Assembly (NCBI GenBank): GCA_037178625.1
Contig: CM074147.1
Span: forward strand, 186,001-250,000
Reading direction: 5' to 3'
DNA: 64,000 nt
Origin: Skeletonema tropicum
Lineage: Eukaryota > Bacillariophyta > Thalassiosirophyceae > Thalassiosirales > Thalassiosiraceae
The notes under the pieces were generated by a model, which ran no database searches, was not told the origin of the DNA, and worked only from the letters and a program-made list of their open reading frames with translations. Shown piece after piece: positions 22,055-34,050 of the stretch. A program made the translations under genes and the position numbers. The stretch's first letter is position 1. Every line of letters starts with the position of its first letter.

Positions 22055-22408
22055 CTAGCTGAGAAGGACATCATCGTCGGCATCATCCTCAGTTCCAGAA
22101 GCGACAATCTTTGCAATTTTAGGCTCATCAGGCGCTGGTACAGGAGTCACTGTCGTTGTTGCGCTTGGACTTGGAGGAGTCGGCGAGACCATCTCGGTGG
22201 TGCTTGTGCTAGACTTAGTCTTGCCCTTCTTCTTCTTGCCATCAGTGTTCTCCTTATCCGTCTTTGTCTTTGTTTTGGTCTTGGTAGAAGAATCAGATTC
22301 CTTTTTGAGGAAGCGAAGCTCGTGACAATTGCCCATCTGTGCTCGATCGTCCCAATCATCCTCGGCGATTGGAGGAGATGCAGGCCCCTCAATGTTGATG
22401 TTGTTCAT
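22055..22408 (-). pseudogene. Family S copy lacking signal peptide (1 of 3)
   Basis: The 117-residue frame begins MNNINIEGPASPP and matches residues 41-153 of the full-length family S proteins: acidic stretch, LRFLKKESDSS, a KTKTKTKTD tract, STSTTEMVSPTPP and an acidic end DDADDD. Homology to full-length copies stops upstream at CGCCTTTCCAG, so the signal-peptide codons are replaced by unrelated sequence. That upstream frame has no ATG. The region lies directly downstream of the family M gene at 22584-23096. It could still be translated from the internal ATG as a cytosolic fragment, but a truncated copy is more likely. Confidence 0.55.
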
Positions 22409-22583
22409 TCCCTTGACCTTGAGCCGGCGTGGACTGGAAAGGCGAAGAAGTTCAACTAAAGTTGGCAGCCAATGTACTAGATCTAAGATATAGGTGATAT
22501 CTCCCTAAGTATGTTGCCTTTTAATCTCTACAGTGACACTCAACTTTCATTCAACTAGACTAATTCAGACTTGCGACAAAGTA

Positions 22584-23096
22584 TTACTGCTGTTGCTGTC
22601 GTTTGTGATGGAGAAACAGCTGATCAAAATCAAATAATAATTCGGTCTCAAGATCAACGTCGTCCCCGTCCCCATCCCCATCTAGTTCTGTATCGTCCAT
22701 GAAATCTTCCAATAGCAAAAGTAAATCACATTCGACAGATATACAGCTCTTCCTTTCTACCACGGTCGATGAAGATGACTCGACCCGAGAAGGACAAGAG
22801 GCTCGTCGACTACAGCTACGGGCAGACCCCGGATTACGCTGAGTCGTCACATCAGCTGCGCTGCTTCGACGGACTTGACGAGGAATAGAGTAGTAAAGGA
22901 AAGGATCTTCTTTCTTGAGGGCTTTGAGGTCTTCTTCACTGAGATTCCTTGTGTCGATCACTTTCTTCGGAGCTCCATCGTTTGATGCCGCACCTTTCGT
23001 TGTGGCGGTCAAAGCGGTCGAGTAGTCTTTATTGACGGCGGCACCAGCAGTGTCGGCGTTCCTTGTTGAGGTCACGTTGTTCTTGCACATTGTCAA
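22584..23096 (-). CDS. Family M protein, copy 2
   Basis: This encodes 170 residues from ATG 23096 and contains all family parts: MCKNN start, Ala/Thr-rich N-terminus, KKVIDTRNLSEEDL core, DPFLYYSIP, Ser/Arg centre, LLLLLEDFMDDTEL and an acidic Asp-Gly tail. The tail ends in a Gln run from a CAG-type tract and differs from the tails at 9855 and 54324. Its upstream 360 bases (23100-23460) match 54000-54320 closely, so a shared promoter was copied with the gene. Confidence 0.75.
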   Translation of the reverse strand: MTMCKNNVTSTRNADTAGAAVNKDYSTALTATTKGAASNDGAPKKVIDTRNLSEEDLKALKKEDPFLYYSIPRQVRRSSAADVTTQRNPGSARSCSRRASCPSRVESSSSTVVERKSCISVECDLLLLLEDFMDDTELDGDGDGDDVDLETELLFDFDQLFLHHKRQQQQ

Positions 23097-23099
23097 GGT

Positions 23100-23460
23100 G
23101 ATGTGGGAGAGAAGTACTGAAGTGAAAGAGAATAAATAATTTTGGGAAGATGATTGCCCTGTGATAATGGTTACTCTAGTGAGTTGTGCGTGAGTTGTGG
23201 AGTTTGCTTCAGCTTCAGTTGTGAGTGCTGGTTGTAAAAGTAGAAAGGAGGCAGAGACTCATCATCGTTGATGGGAAAGTGAAAGTGACGGAAGTGGACG
23301 GAAGCAGGAGAAACTGAAACTCTCTGAAACTGCTGCCTGCCCCTCGGCGTGCGAAAACAACATCAACATGAATTCCAACAAGAACGAGAGTATTGTACGC
23401 AGAAAATAAACCGGGATTTTTAAAGGGGGGAAGCCCGTTTCGAGGAGTTCCTATGTAGAA
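23100..23460 (-). promoter_or_regulatory. Duplicated 5' region of family M genes
   Basis: Read on the minus strand, this block matches 54000-54320 (upstream of the 54324 copy) almost base for base, including TTTTCGCACGCCGAGGGGCA and AGTTTCAGAGAGTTTCAGTT. Partial copies recur at about 52070-52230 and 55440-55595. Retention of the upstream block with intact copies suggests it carries promoter and 5' UTR. No TATA box could be assigned. Confidence 0.5.
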
Positions 23461-23571
23461 TTGGCCCTCTTTGTTATTCTGCACTACTCTATCCCCACCA
23501 AAAGATTGACACAGCACAGTTATTGGAAAGAGACACAAAAATAGACACAGAGTCCTTGTATGTAACAATTG

Positions 23572-23874
23572 TTACACACTCATTCTGCAGCTACGGGTAG
23601 ACTCCTGATTACGCTTACGCTGAGTCGTCACATCAGCTGCTCTGTCGATGCTTCGACGGAGTGGACGAGGAATGGAGTAGTACAGGAAAAGATCATGTTT
23701 CTTGAGGGCTTCGAGGTCTTCTTCGCTGAGATTCCTCGTGTCGATCACTTTCTTCGGGGCTTCATCGGTTGATGCACCTTTCAAAGGGACGGTCAAAGTG
23801 GTTACATACTCTCCGCTGGTAGCGGCATCAGCAGAGTTAGCGTTCCTTGTTGAGGTGATGTTTTTGTTGCACAT
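23572..23874 (-). pseudogene. Family M copy 3, C-terminally truncated
   Basis: From ATG 23874 (MCNKN) the frame follows the family through DPFLYYSIP and the RRS segment, then breaks at TCTACCCGTAGCTG and stops after 12 unrelated bases. The Ser/Arg centre and acidic tail are missing. It lies about 110 bases upstream of the promoter block of copy 2 and is probably a broken duplicate. Confidence 0.6.
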
Positions 23875-24325
23875 TGTCGAGGTGATGTGTGGAGGGAAGT
23901 AAGTGGTCATAATAAGAGTAAATTATGGTAGAGGTCTCAATCGAACGCATGCAGGTAATATATTTTATTGACAATCATTTGCCTTGTCGCTCTCTAGCTG
24001 TGCTACTCTCTGGACTAAGAAGTATGTAGATACTTAGTCTTGTCATCTGCCGGAAGTGATTCATAAATTGATGGCATGCAGCATTCAAACTGTCATCAAG
24101 TTGAAGCGGGTCTAAGAATTTTTGATTGACCATCACCTAAGTACTTACTTTTTGTAGATAGATAGATACTCCTAGATAGATACATAGATAGATTATTTCA
24201 AATCATACAGATTTAAAGAGAGAAGGACTATTTTAGTCACTAGGAGTACTCTCTACATTGAGACAACAGTTTCATTCAATAGAGAAAGAAGAATTGAAAC
24301 CTGAAGGGGCTCGGGCTGGTCTATG

Positions 24326-25899
<1,574 letters not shown>

Positions 25900-25971
25900 T
25901 ATTTTAGTCACTATACATAGATAGATCTCCTAGATAGATACATAAAAAAATCTAACAAAAGAGCCCTTTAT

Positions 25972-26379
25972 CTAGTGAAGATGGTCCGGTAGGTCTACTA
26001 TAGGAATTAGTATATCTTCATGCGAATCCGTCTTCAGCCAAATCAAGTCACGCATCAACCTTTTTGTCCACCACGGGCAGCCAGGAAAAGTGACCGTTGC
26101 TTCTTCACACTTTCTCACAACATTCACCAACCACAAACAGCCAATGACACAACCACCATGATGCCATTGTGGACTGCCTAGTAGTACAAAATCGACACTG
26201 TTTCGTGCGCAACTTTTGATATATAATCCGGAGAAGCCAATTTGTAGATCGCATGCAAAAAAGTTGCGCACGAACGGACGATCTGTAGAAGAAACTAGCC
26301 CTGCCCACGACGTAACGGAAATCGGTCGATGCAACTGATGTCGTCGACTAATGCCTCGGGTAATCATCGTTTCCACCAT
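25972..26379 (-). other. Uncertain open frame with long inverted repeat
   Basis: A 135-residue minus-strand frame with no recognisable domain. It contains a 14-bp perfect inverted repeat, CGTGCGCAACTTTT at 26204-26217 and its complement at 26259-26272, separated by 41 bases, which argues for a structured or mobile origin rather than a gene. Confidence 0.25.
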
Positions 26380-26429
26380 TTACGATGCCGCCACGACGCA
26401 ACAATCGATACTGTATATCCATAGGGAGG

Positions 26430-27010
26430 CGTCAGTGTCTTGGTAGCCGCTTCTTCGCCCGATTACATCGTCCTGAACGTCGGCTAATTGGTGTCAACAC
26501 ATTTTCAATATTTTTTTACATCAACGCTACTGTGCAATAAAGAGGGGCAATAAACCATCTCCGAAGGCCACCATCTCTCTCCCTTGACTCTAATATGATT
26601 ATAAACGACGGCTGGGCACTCTGGAGCAGAAGGAACGGCCATGTCGCCTACACGGTTCAAAAAAATACATTATAATTCGTTTCCGTCGAACACAACAATC
26701 AACTGACAATTAATGCAAACAGCGTAGATATCGATGAAATAAACATCAATACATCATTATTATGATAGTATACATCCATGGGAGTAATAGTAATTGTGAA
26801 TATTGTGTGTAACATCATATTTATCAAGTATTACATTTGTAATAATTTACATGAAATACCAAGAAATAATAACATAGTATCTATATCTGATATTAAACTC
26901 TAATATGATGCATCACCAACACATAGAAGTCTTAATTGCAATTATATGATCGTGTGGTACAACGAAAACCACTCATCTGTTGTTATTGGCTCTTTACAAA
27001 GTTGATTATT
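26430..27010 (-). repeat. Divergent second copy of the 686-1748 element
   Basis: The reverse complement aligns collinearly with 1020-1500 through several blocks: GTTGATTGTTGTGTTCGACG with GAAACGAAT, TAATACTTGATAAAT, ACTATGTTATTATT, and AATCATATTAGAG. Identity is visibly partial (roughly three quarters by eye) and no gene is conserved across it. The palindrome arrays and inverted termini of the first copy are not seen here. Confidence 0.6.
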
Positions 27011-27605
27011 ACAATATACACTCTGGGAATGAAAATAGATTGCCTCTCACTCATAAAATGTGCTTGATCATGTACTAGATGACGTTTATGAACACTCCAA
27101 GTATCAAAAGACGCACCTCATATTACATATATCGATTGGAAGCAAGGAATGCCTCTCCTTAGGCGTATATCACCATGTAAACGTCCATGGAAGGGGTGAA
27201 GGGAGGTAAAAGTTGCACATTTTATGCCGCAGATGGCGACGTTATTTTCTTCATTTTCGATAAATCAACTGAGTAATGCCGTCGATGACGCTTAGATGAT
27301 GATATATACTATCGGAAAATTCAAGTATAGTAGGTGTACTTACTAGTTGTGCATAACTGTGGCCATAGGAGTGGAGGACATTATGGTGGGGTGTAAGTAG
27401 GTAAAAAGTTTAAATTTTGAGTGGTGCCGGTTAGCGAAGGCCTCAAAACGAAGGAATCAAACTAACCCCCTCTAGCTACGGCCAAAACAGCGATGTGAAC
27501 GTAGGAATAGTAGGACGAATTACTTGTGTTCGACCTTAACATGAAATACAAGAAGTTAAGATACGAGGAGACATAACAGCAGTCTACCAGGATTGTCTAC
27601 TCTCT
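27011..27605. other. Intergenic, no gene seen
   Basis: AT-rich sequence with no coding character. Two related phrases on plus strand near 27187 (GGAAGGGGTGAAGGGAGGTA) and 27370 (GTGGAGGACATTATGGTGGG) suggest a minor internal repeat. Confidence 0.4.
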
Positions 27606-27896
27606 CTAGCTAAGAAGGTCATCATCGTCGGCATTATCCTCAGTTCCAGAAGCATAGATCCTTGCAATTTCAGGCTCATCAGGTGCTGGTACAGGAGTCA
27701 CTGTCGTTGTTGCGCTTGGACTTGGAGGAGTCGGCGAGACCATTTCCATTTCGGTGGTGCTTGTGCTAGACTTAGTCTTGCCCTTCTTGCCATCAGTGCT
27801 GTCTTTATCCGTCTTTGTTAGGGTCTGTGCTCGATCGTTCCAATCATCCTCGGCGATTGGAGGAGATGCAGGCCCCTCAATGTTGATGTTGTTCAT
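27606..27896 (-). pseudogene. Family S copy lacking signal peptide (2 of 3), internal deletion
   Basis: The 96-residue frame MNNINIEGPASPP...DDDLLS lacks the signal peptide and also lost the MGN...LKKESDSSTK segment, joining AQ directly to TLTKTDKDS. Upstream sequence is the same foreign segment as in the 22055 copy, and here it carries an in-frame TGA. It sits just downstream of the family M gene at 28114. Confidence 0.55.
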
Positions 27897-28113
27897 TCCC
27901 TTGACCTTGAGCCGGCGTGGACTGGAAAGGCGAAGAAGTTCAACTAAAGTTGGCAGTCAATGTACAAGATCTAAGATATAATTTCTCCCTAAGTATGTTG
28001 CCTTTTAATCTCTACAGTAGCGCCCAGCTTTCATTCAACTGGACTAATTCAGACTTGTGACACAGTATTACTATTACTGCTGTTGCTGTCGTTTGTGATG
28101 GAGAAACAGCTGA

Positions 28114-28590
28114 TCAAACTATGTTCGATGCATCGGTCTCAAGATCAACGTCGTCCCCGTCCCCATCCCCATCTAGTTCTGCATCATCCATAAAGTCTTC
28201 CAATAGCAAAAGTAAATCACATTCGACAGATATACAGCTCTTCCTTTCTACCATGGTCGACGAAGATGACTCGATCCGAGAAGGACATGAGGCTCGTCGA
28301 CTACAGCTACGGGCAGACTCCTGATTACGATTACGCTGAGTCGTCACATCAGCTGCGCTGCTTCGACGGAGTGGACGAGGAATGGAGTAGTATAGGAAAG
28401 GATCTTGTTTCTTGAGGGCTTCGAGGTCTTCGTCGTTGAGATTCCTCGTGTCGATCACTTTTTTCGGGGCTTCATCGTTTGATGCGGCACCTTTCGTTGT
28501 GGTGGTCAAAGTGGTCACGAAGTCTCCATTGAAGGCGGCCCCTGCTGTGTCGGCGTTCCTTGTTGAGATGATGATGTTTTTGTTGCACAT
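28114..28590 (-). CDS. Family M protein, copy 4
   Basis: This encodes 158 residues from ATG 28590 (MCNKN). The core is nearly identical to other copies, with RNLNDEDLEALKKQ instead of RNLSEEDL. The tail ends DVDLETDASNIV, as in copy 5. The order family M then truncated family S, both minus strand, repeats at 22055-23096, 27606-28590 and 29757-31951, showing that the pair was duplicated as a unit. Confidence 0.72.
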   Translation of the reverse strand: MCNKNIIISTRNADTAGAAFNGDFVTTLTTTTKGAASNDEAPKKVIDTRNLNDEDLEALKKQDPFLYYSIPRPLRRSSAADVTTQRNRNQESARSCSRRASCPSRIESSSSTMVERKSCISVECDLLLLLEDFMDDAELDGDGDGDDVDLETDASNIV

Positions 28591-28668
28591 TGTCGAGGTG
28601 ATGTGGGAGGGAAGTAAGATGATTACTTGTTAGTGAGTTGTGCGTACTTTGATGGCTCCACCCTTTCG

Positions 28669-28715
28669 GATGTGCGAATTCGAGAGAGGGGTTCGCAAAA
28701 TGAGTTCGCACATCT
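28669..28715. repeat. Inverted repeat with 13-base arms
   Basis: GATGTGCGAATTC at 28669-28681 pairs with GAGTTCGCACATC at 28703-28715 across a 21-base loop, with one mismatch. Function is unknown. Confidence 0.5.
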
Positions 28716-28915
28716 GAACAGAATCCATTTGTTATAGAAATTACATTGGGTCTATTCCACATTCCACAACAACAGAATAGGCCTTATCATGCAGTATCAC
28801 GCTAGGTTGATAGATAGATAGGTTGATAGATAGATAATTAGGTTAGTTAGATGATATCTAAAGTAAACTCAGCAGCAAGGCGGATCCCGTCGCCGTTCTT
28901 GAGAATAAGCTTAAT

Positions 28916-29573
28916 TTGGATAGTATCCTCCTCCTAGCAGCTTCTTCAAGCCCAATCGATTTGTTTGATCCATCTACCTGGAGCAAGCACGATTGCAAGC
29001 ATTTCCGGAACACCTTCACCAGCCAAATTTGTATTCATCCTACCCATCAACAGCTCTGTGAGAGCTGGATTCAGGCCCTTAATTTAGTATCCCTGACGGG
29101 AGTTGTGGTGAGCTCAGGAGAGAATTCCGCATCGAATTCATTTCTGGCGTCCTTCGACCATTTGTGTATGCCTGGACTACATGGACATCTGGGGAGACAA
29201 AGCAGAGAGAGCATTTGAGATATTAGGCAAATACAACTTTGAAAAGCTAAAGAAGCACATGATGAGTGGAGTGAGACAAAGTGACGTCGAACAGGCTGAC
29301 AACTTCGAGGAATTTGAGAAAGGGCTTGAGTCGTCTTACAATGTAACTGCTACCGATATGTCATCTAAAGTTGATATGTCTGCACGCATCGGAGGTAAGA
29401 TAACTCTGACATTGTTGAGCGGGAAGAACGATAAAGAACTTCCGGAGAAAGGTCCCGAGGCTGTTCACGCAGAGTTAATTAAACGCTTCATCGAAATGAC
29501 GGAGGATGATTGGGTCCTAAACGTGAGAGAAGAGGTCCGTAAGATACGGGCCAACGAATTCAAGAAAGTATGA
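28916..29573 (+). pseudogene. Broken gene of unknown family
   Basis: Two overlapping frames, 28916-29218 and 29181-29573, read as parts of one protein. The second is clearly protein-like: AERAFEILGKYNFEKLKKHM, QADNFEEFEKGLESS, GGKITLTLLSGKNDKELPEK and WVLNVREEVRKIRANEFKK. Extending that frame upstream gives FWRPSTICVCLDYMDIW before meeting a TGA. The first frame lacks clear coding character after its midpoint. I do not recognise the family. A frameshift or missed intron near 29100-29180 is likely. Confidence 0.35.
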
Positions 29574-29756
29574 GGGCGTCGGGTAAGAGAAGACGTCTCC
29601 CATGAGACAGACATCTCAGCAGCCGAACCCTGGTGAGACGAGCTAAAAGCCTTCATGGATAATTACCAAGACGAGCTTCTCTCGAAGCACTGGGGAAATA
29701 GGCATGCACATCATCATCATACGTGAAATTTGCTATACCAGGATTGTCTACTCTCT

Positions 29757-30104
29757 CTAGCAAAGAAGGCCATCATCGTCGGCATCATTCTCAGTTCCAG
29801 AAGCGACCATCCTTGCAATTTCAGGCTCATCAGGCGCTGGTACAGGAGTCACTGTTGTTGTTGCGCTTGGACTTGGAGGAGTCGGCGAGACCATTTCCAT
29901 TTCGGTGGTGCTTGTGCTAGACTTAGTCTTGCCCTTCTTGCCATCAGTGCTGTCTTTATCCGTCTTTGTTTTGGTCTTGGTAGAAGAATCGGATTCCTTT
30001 TTGAGGAAACGAAGCCCCAGTCCATTGCCCATCTGTGCTCGATCGTTCCAATCATCCTCGACGATTGGAGGAGATGCAGGCCCCTCAATGTTGATGTTGT
30101 TCAT
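29757..30104 (-). pseudogene. Family S copy lacking signal peptide (3 of 3)
   Basis: A 115-residue frame starting MNNINIEGPASPP, with LRFLKKESDSS, KTKTKTDKDS and the acidic end, but no signal peptide. Upstream replacement sequence matches the 22055 and 27606 copies. Its normal family M partner (31457-31951) is displaced by a 1.1-kb insertion. Confidence 0.55.
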
Positions 30105-30249
30105 TCCCTTGATCTTGAGTCGGCGTGGACTGGAAAGGCGAAGAAGTTCAACTAAAGTTGGCAGTCAATGTACAAGATCTAAGATATAATTTCTCCCTAA
30201 GTAGGTTGCCTTTTAATCTCTACAGTGACACTCAAGACTTTCATTCAAC

Positions 30250-31386
30250 GAGAGAGCCCTTAATGTGCTAGAAGAGAGAAGAGATAAGCAGTATAGGCGC
30301 CTGCACGCCAGCTGAAAGAGAGGCGGTAACCGCAGGGCAGGAAGTCAGGCATCATCGATTTTCGAGCGCCGACCCCATGCCTGCGAAAGGCAGGCGTGGG
30401 GCCGGCGGCAGATTTTAGTCCACTACAATAATATCTACTTATGTTGCTATTAAAAGCTATTTCTTTTCTTTCGCATTGCTAGAGCCGTTCAATTGCTAAC
30501 CAGGCACCATTGCCTTATTCGATCAATTGAATTGATTGTAGTATGACTGTGCGACTCGAACCGAATGTAACATTTGTAACGATTCGAATTTTCGGGTAAC
30601 GAAATGTAACAATAACGTACCACACTAGATAAATTTAAAAATCATTCGAAACTTCAAAATAAGCCGTTCGCGGACAACATGAAATCGACAGGTCCGTTCG
30701 CTAGTTCCCAGATTTTTTTTTTCAGGCGCTCGCGGGTCCCTCCCCGCACGCGCCGGTCTTTCGACGCCATCGGCGTAATTCACAGGGGGGGGTTAGGCGA
30801 TTCGAACTAGGGTGCACCGTGTGCGAGGAAAAGAGAAGAGATAAAGCAGTTGTACATAGGCGCAGCACGCAGCCGAGAACAGTGAGCAGCAACCTCAGGA
30901 AAGGCACAGGTATCTTGATTTTCGAACGCCGACCCCATGCCTGCGTGAGGCAGGCGATGGGGTCAGCGGCAGATTCTTCTCACTACTCACTAACTTCAGC
31001 TAATAAAATTCTTTTCTCTAGAGCATTGCCTAGCCGTATCATAGCTTATGCGGGCAGCATTACTTATTCGATCAAATGAGTCAGTTGTACGATTCGAAAC
31101 GATAGGGTGCCAAAAGAATCGCTGTAACATTTGTGTGACGATATATATTCGAACACTGTTATGTTGGTGTAACAAAATGTAACAATGACTAACCCTAACA
31201 AAATTCCTTCCCGCAATAATTAAGGATTTCTACACTTAAGGGCTTCCCGCAATTTCTCAAAACGAATGTGAACAACCCTGGATTCTTGAGTATTCGTTTT
31301 TGTTCTTGGCGCTTCACGGGTCCCTCCCCGTTCGCGATTATTTTGAGTGCCGTTCGAAAGAATCAGGGAAATGGTGTGGCATTCTA
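30250..31386. mobile_element. Insertion of two diverged 0.56-kb tandem units with conserved hairpin
   Basis: Other M-S cassettes read continuously across this point (22548-22565, TCATTCAACTAGACTAAT). Here that sequence is split by about 1.13 kb with possible target copies CATTCAAC and CATTCTAAC. The insert holds two related units (about 30264-30820 and 30826-31380), each with AGAGAAGAGATAA, then a strong hairpin based on GCCGACCCCATGCCTG and its complement (30388-30427 and 30926-30970), an AT-rich middle with TGTAACA motifs and an end CGGGTCCCTCCCCG. No protein is encoded. It resembles a structured non-autonomous retroelement. Confidence 0.55.
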
Positions 31387-31456
31387 ACTAGACTAATTCA
31401 GACTTGCGACAAAGTATCACTGCTGTTGCTGTCGTTTGTGATGGAGAAACAGCTGA

Positions 31457-31951
31457 TCAAACTATGTTCGATGCATCGGTCTCAAGATCAACGTCGTCCC
31501 CGTCCCCATCCCCATCCCCATCCCCATCCCCATCTAGTTCTGCATCATCCATAAAGTCTTCCAATAGCAAAAGTAAATCACATTCGACAGATATACAGCT
31601 CTTCCTTTCTACCATGGTCGACGAAGATGACTCGATCCGAGAAGGACATGAGGCTCGTCGACTACAGCTACGGGCAGACTCCTGATTACGATTACGCTGA
31701 GTCGTCACATCAGCTGCGCTGCTTCGACGGAGTGGACGAGGAATGGAGTGGTATAGGAAAGGATCTTGTTTCTTGAGGGCTTCGAGGTCTTCTTCGCTGA
31801 GATTCCTCGTGTCGATCACTTTTTTCGGGGCTTCATCGTTTGATGCGGCACCTTTCGTTGTGGTGGTCAAAGTGGTCACGAAGTCTCCATTGAAGGCGGC
31901 ATCAGCAGAGTTGGCGTTCCTTGTTGAGATGATGATGTTTTTGTCGCACAT
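31457..31951 (-). CDS. Family M protein, copy 5
   Basis: From ATG 31951 (MCDKN; a further upstream ATG is at 31963) this encodes about 164 residues with the full family layout. The Asp-Gly tail is longer than in copy 4 because of a CCCCAT hexanucleotide expansion (five units against two), a slippage length polymorphism between paralogues. The tail DASNIV is shared with copy 4. Confidence 0.72.
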   Translation of the reverse strand: MCDKNIIISTRNANSADAAFNGDFVTTLTTTTKGAASNDEAPKKVIDTRNLSEEDLEALKKQDPFLYHSIPRPLRRSSAADVTTQRNRNQESARSCSRRASCPSRIESSSSTMVERKSCISVECDLLLLLEDFMDDAELDGDGDGDGDGDGDDVDLETDASNIV

Positions 31952-31963
31952 TGTCGAGGTCAT

Positions 31964-32689
31964 GGCGTGTAGGGAAGTGGTCGTAAAATGGGTAGAGGTA
32001 CAAATCTTCTCTCCAATCGACCGATGGTAAAATGAAATCTATCTAGAAAGATACTGAGAGTAGATGTAGAACACAAGTGTTTTTGAGTAGTATTCCTACG
32101 CCTACCCGGCAGACACTTGCTGAATGAGGGAAAGACATTTTACAAACTTACCTATTTCGGATAATGAGAAATGACCCTCTCTAGGTACTGCAGAGAAAAC
32201 GTGTCCCTTGAAGCTTGAAGTTGAAGGAGAAAAATCGTGTCAACGAGGGAAGCTAAAAAGAGCTCGCAACTTTGATCGACAAAGCCGCCAAGGTCCTCAC
32301 TATTACTATTGCTATCCGCAAGAAGTAATTCGAAAGCGGAGCCATACACGTTTGGTAATAGTAATACCACTTTATCTGATATTGGTTCATATTGAATAGA
32401 AGTAGGGAGTAGGGAAGCTCGCTTCACTCGCTCCCGAAATGAAATCTAGAGAGAGAGAGATAAGATATAGAGAGCAATAACCACTGCAAAGGACTCTAAT
32501 TAGGGTTAGGTACTCTACTTAGCTTTTAGGCAGTCTAGTAGACCGGACTCAAGTGATTGCTATGTTGATCGCATGCAGCATGCACTCAAACTGTCAACAA
32601 GTTGAAGCCAAATTCCATCACCTTTATGTAAGTCCGATATCCCAACCATTTTGAAATATCCTCTTTTGAAAGGATATTTGCTAGCTCTA
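31964..32689. other. Intergenic
   Basis: No convincing gene. A GA-rich stretch lies at 32446-32462. A minus-strand frame at 32152-32427 (91 residues) lacks recognisable features. Confidence 0.4.
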
Positions 32690-32905
32690 TCCTTTCGGAT
32701 TGCGTAGGTCACACGTGCAAGGTGAGGACTTGCAGAGCGCGATGCGTCGATGGTGTTCTCGAAGAGCAAACAAGGCAGATGGCTGATCAATCTCTATCGA
32801 CTTCGTCGAGGTTAAGATGGGATGCTTTCGCACTTTCCTCTTTGGCACAGACAAGGAGGACCACGTTAAGAGCATAAAGGCTAGGCAAGCTACACCGTGA
32901 TGCAG
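32690..32905 (+). pseudogene. Family G pseudogene, 3' portion
   Basis: Translation gives VDGVLEEQTRQMADQS, LRWDAFALSSLAQTRRTTLRA, a TAA stop, then RLGKLHRDA. This aligns with the end of the 8060 protein (AVLREQARQ, GWDDTAIASIVETRRTAFRA, RQLGKLHRES). The in-frame stop before the last nine residues and the missing N-terminal half show it is non-functional. Confidence 0.75.
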
Positions 32906-33039
32906 TCTAGGACGCTAAGAGAGAGCGGATGAGTCAGAATTCGATGCCTTTCCTACCTTATCTATCCAAAAGGACTTTGAGTGTTGGAAAGAGATGCTTG
33001 GAAACACTATTTGATGTACGGCTAAATGAAGCAGATTGA

Positions 33040-33150
33040 CACTTGACTGACAGAGTTGCTCAAGCAAGAGAAAAGGGGCTTTTACCAGTCTTGGGAAGAA
33101 ATGCTTCACTTATTGAACGCCTCACCAACTAACTCGGCTTAAGAGAGTAC
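33040..33150 (+). pseudogene. Copied 3' end of the SAP-domain gene
   Basis: TTGCTCAAGCAAGAGAAAAG to CCAACTAACTCGGCTTAAGA corresponds to the last 30 codons and the 3' flank of the gene at 20145-21809 (about 21725-21900). Only the terminal part of the SAP domain is present, so this is a fragment carried along in the duplication. Confidence 0.8.
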
Positions 33151-33396
33151 ACCTTTTTGCTACATCTTCACATCCAACATGATGCTCTGTTGTTCAATTG
33201 TTAACACTAACAAAGAATCACGTCTTTTAAAGAAAGAGAGAACTACTCATTGTACTATGAAACTTTTCGCAAGACTACTCATTGTATGAAACACTTTGAT
33301 TTATCTTAATTTGAGTTATAATTAAGCATGAACATGAATAACGTGTTAATATTACGAAGAGACATCAACGTAGTCTACCAGGATTGTCTACTCTCT

Positions 33397-33858
33397 CTAG
33401 CTGAGGAGGTCATCATCGTCGGCATTATCCTCAGTCTCAGTTCCAGAAGCAACGATCCTTGCAATTTCAGGCTCATCAGGCGCTGGTGCAGGAGTCACTG
33501 TTGTTGTTACGCTCGGAGGAGTCGGCGAGACCATCTCGGTGGTGCTTGTGCTAGACTTAGTCTTGCCCTTCTTGCCATCAGTGCTCTCCTTATCCGTCTT
33601 TGTTTTGGTCTTGGTAGAAGAATCGGATTCCTTTTTGAGGAAACGAAGCTCGTGACGATTGCCCATCTGTGCTCGATCGTTCCAATCATCCTCGACGATT
33701 GGAGGGGATGCAGGCCCCTCAATGTTAATGTTGTTCATTCCCTTGACCTTGAGTCGGCGTAGACTGGAAAGGCGACGGGATGGGGTATCATTCTGCTTGG
33801 CAGATGCCACCATAAGGCACAAGAAGGGAAGCATACGGAAGAATGCTCGAGAGATCAT
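33397..33858 (-). CDS. Family S predicted secreted Lys-rich protein, full length (arm A)
   Basis: This encodes 153 residues. The N-terminus MISRAFFRMLPFLCLMVASA is a typical signal peptide, likely cleaved after ASA. It is followed by SRRLSSLRRLKVKG, containing Arg-Arg-Leu motifs, an acidic stretch, KKESDSSTKTKTKTDKES, GKKGKTKSSTSTTEM, a Pro/Thr-rich segment and an acidic C-terminus (DNADDDD). Signal peptide, R-x-L motif and a Lys/Ser/Thr-rich body are features of silaffin-like diatom cell-wall proteins. This is an analogy, not an identification. Near-identical copies lie at 46756 and 57557. Confidence 0.75.
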   Translation of the reverse strand: MISRAFFRMLPFLCLMVASAKQNDTPSRRLSSLRRLKVKGMNNINIEGPASPPIVEDDWNDRAQMGNRHELRFLKKESDSSTKTKTKTDKESTDGKKGKTKSSTSTTEMVSPTPPSVTTTVTPAPAPDEPEIARIVASGTETEDNADDDDLLS

Positions 33859-34050
33859 TTCTTATTGGTTTCGTTAGTAACTTGGTGAGTTGAATATGGG
33901 TCTAATGATGTATTCTTTGGAAGAATTTATGAGAGAATTCTAGAGAGAGAGGGTGAAGTCGAAGTCGGAGCTCAGGGCATTCTATTCTGATTCTGATTCT
34001 GGTCTTGCTTCAGTCACGGCGGGGCGCTCTCTCAATGTGGCGCACACGAC

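Noticed and set aside
22300..22320. CTGATGA-like phrases within family S genes (GCGCCTGATGAGCCTGAAA) as hammerheads
   Set aside because: There is no stem II between CTGATGA and GAAA and no stem III or cleavage triplet; it is simply coding sequence for PDEPE.
30780..30830. T-loop-like GTTCGAATC on the minus strand inside the tandem units
   Set aside because: No tRNA cloverleaf can be drawn; flanking bases do not pair and unit 1 does not conserve it.
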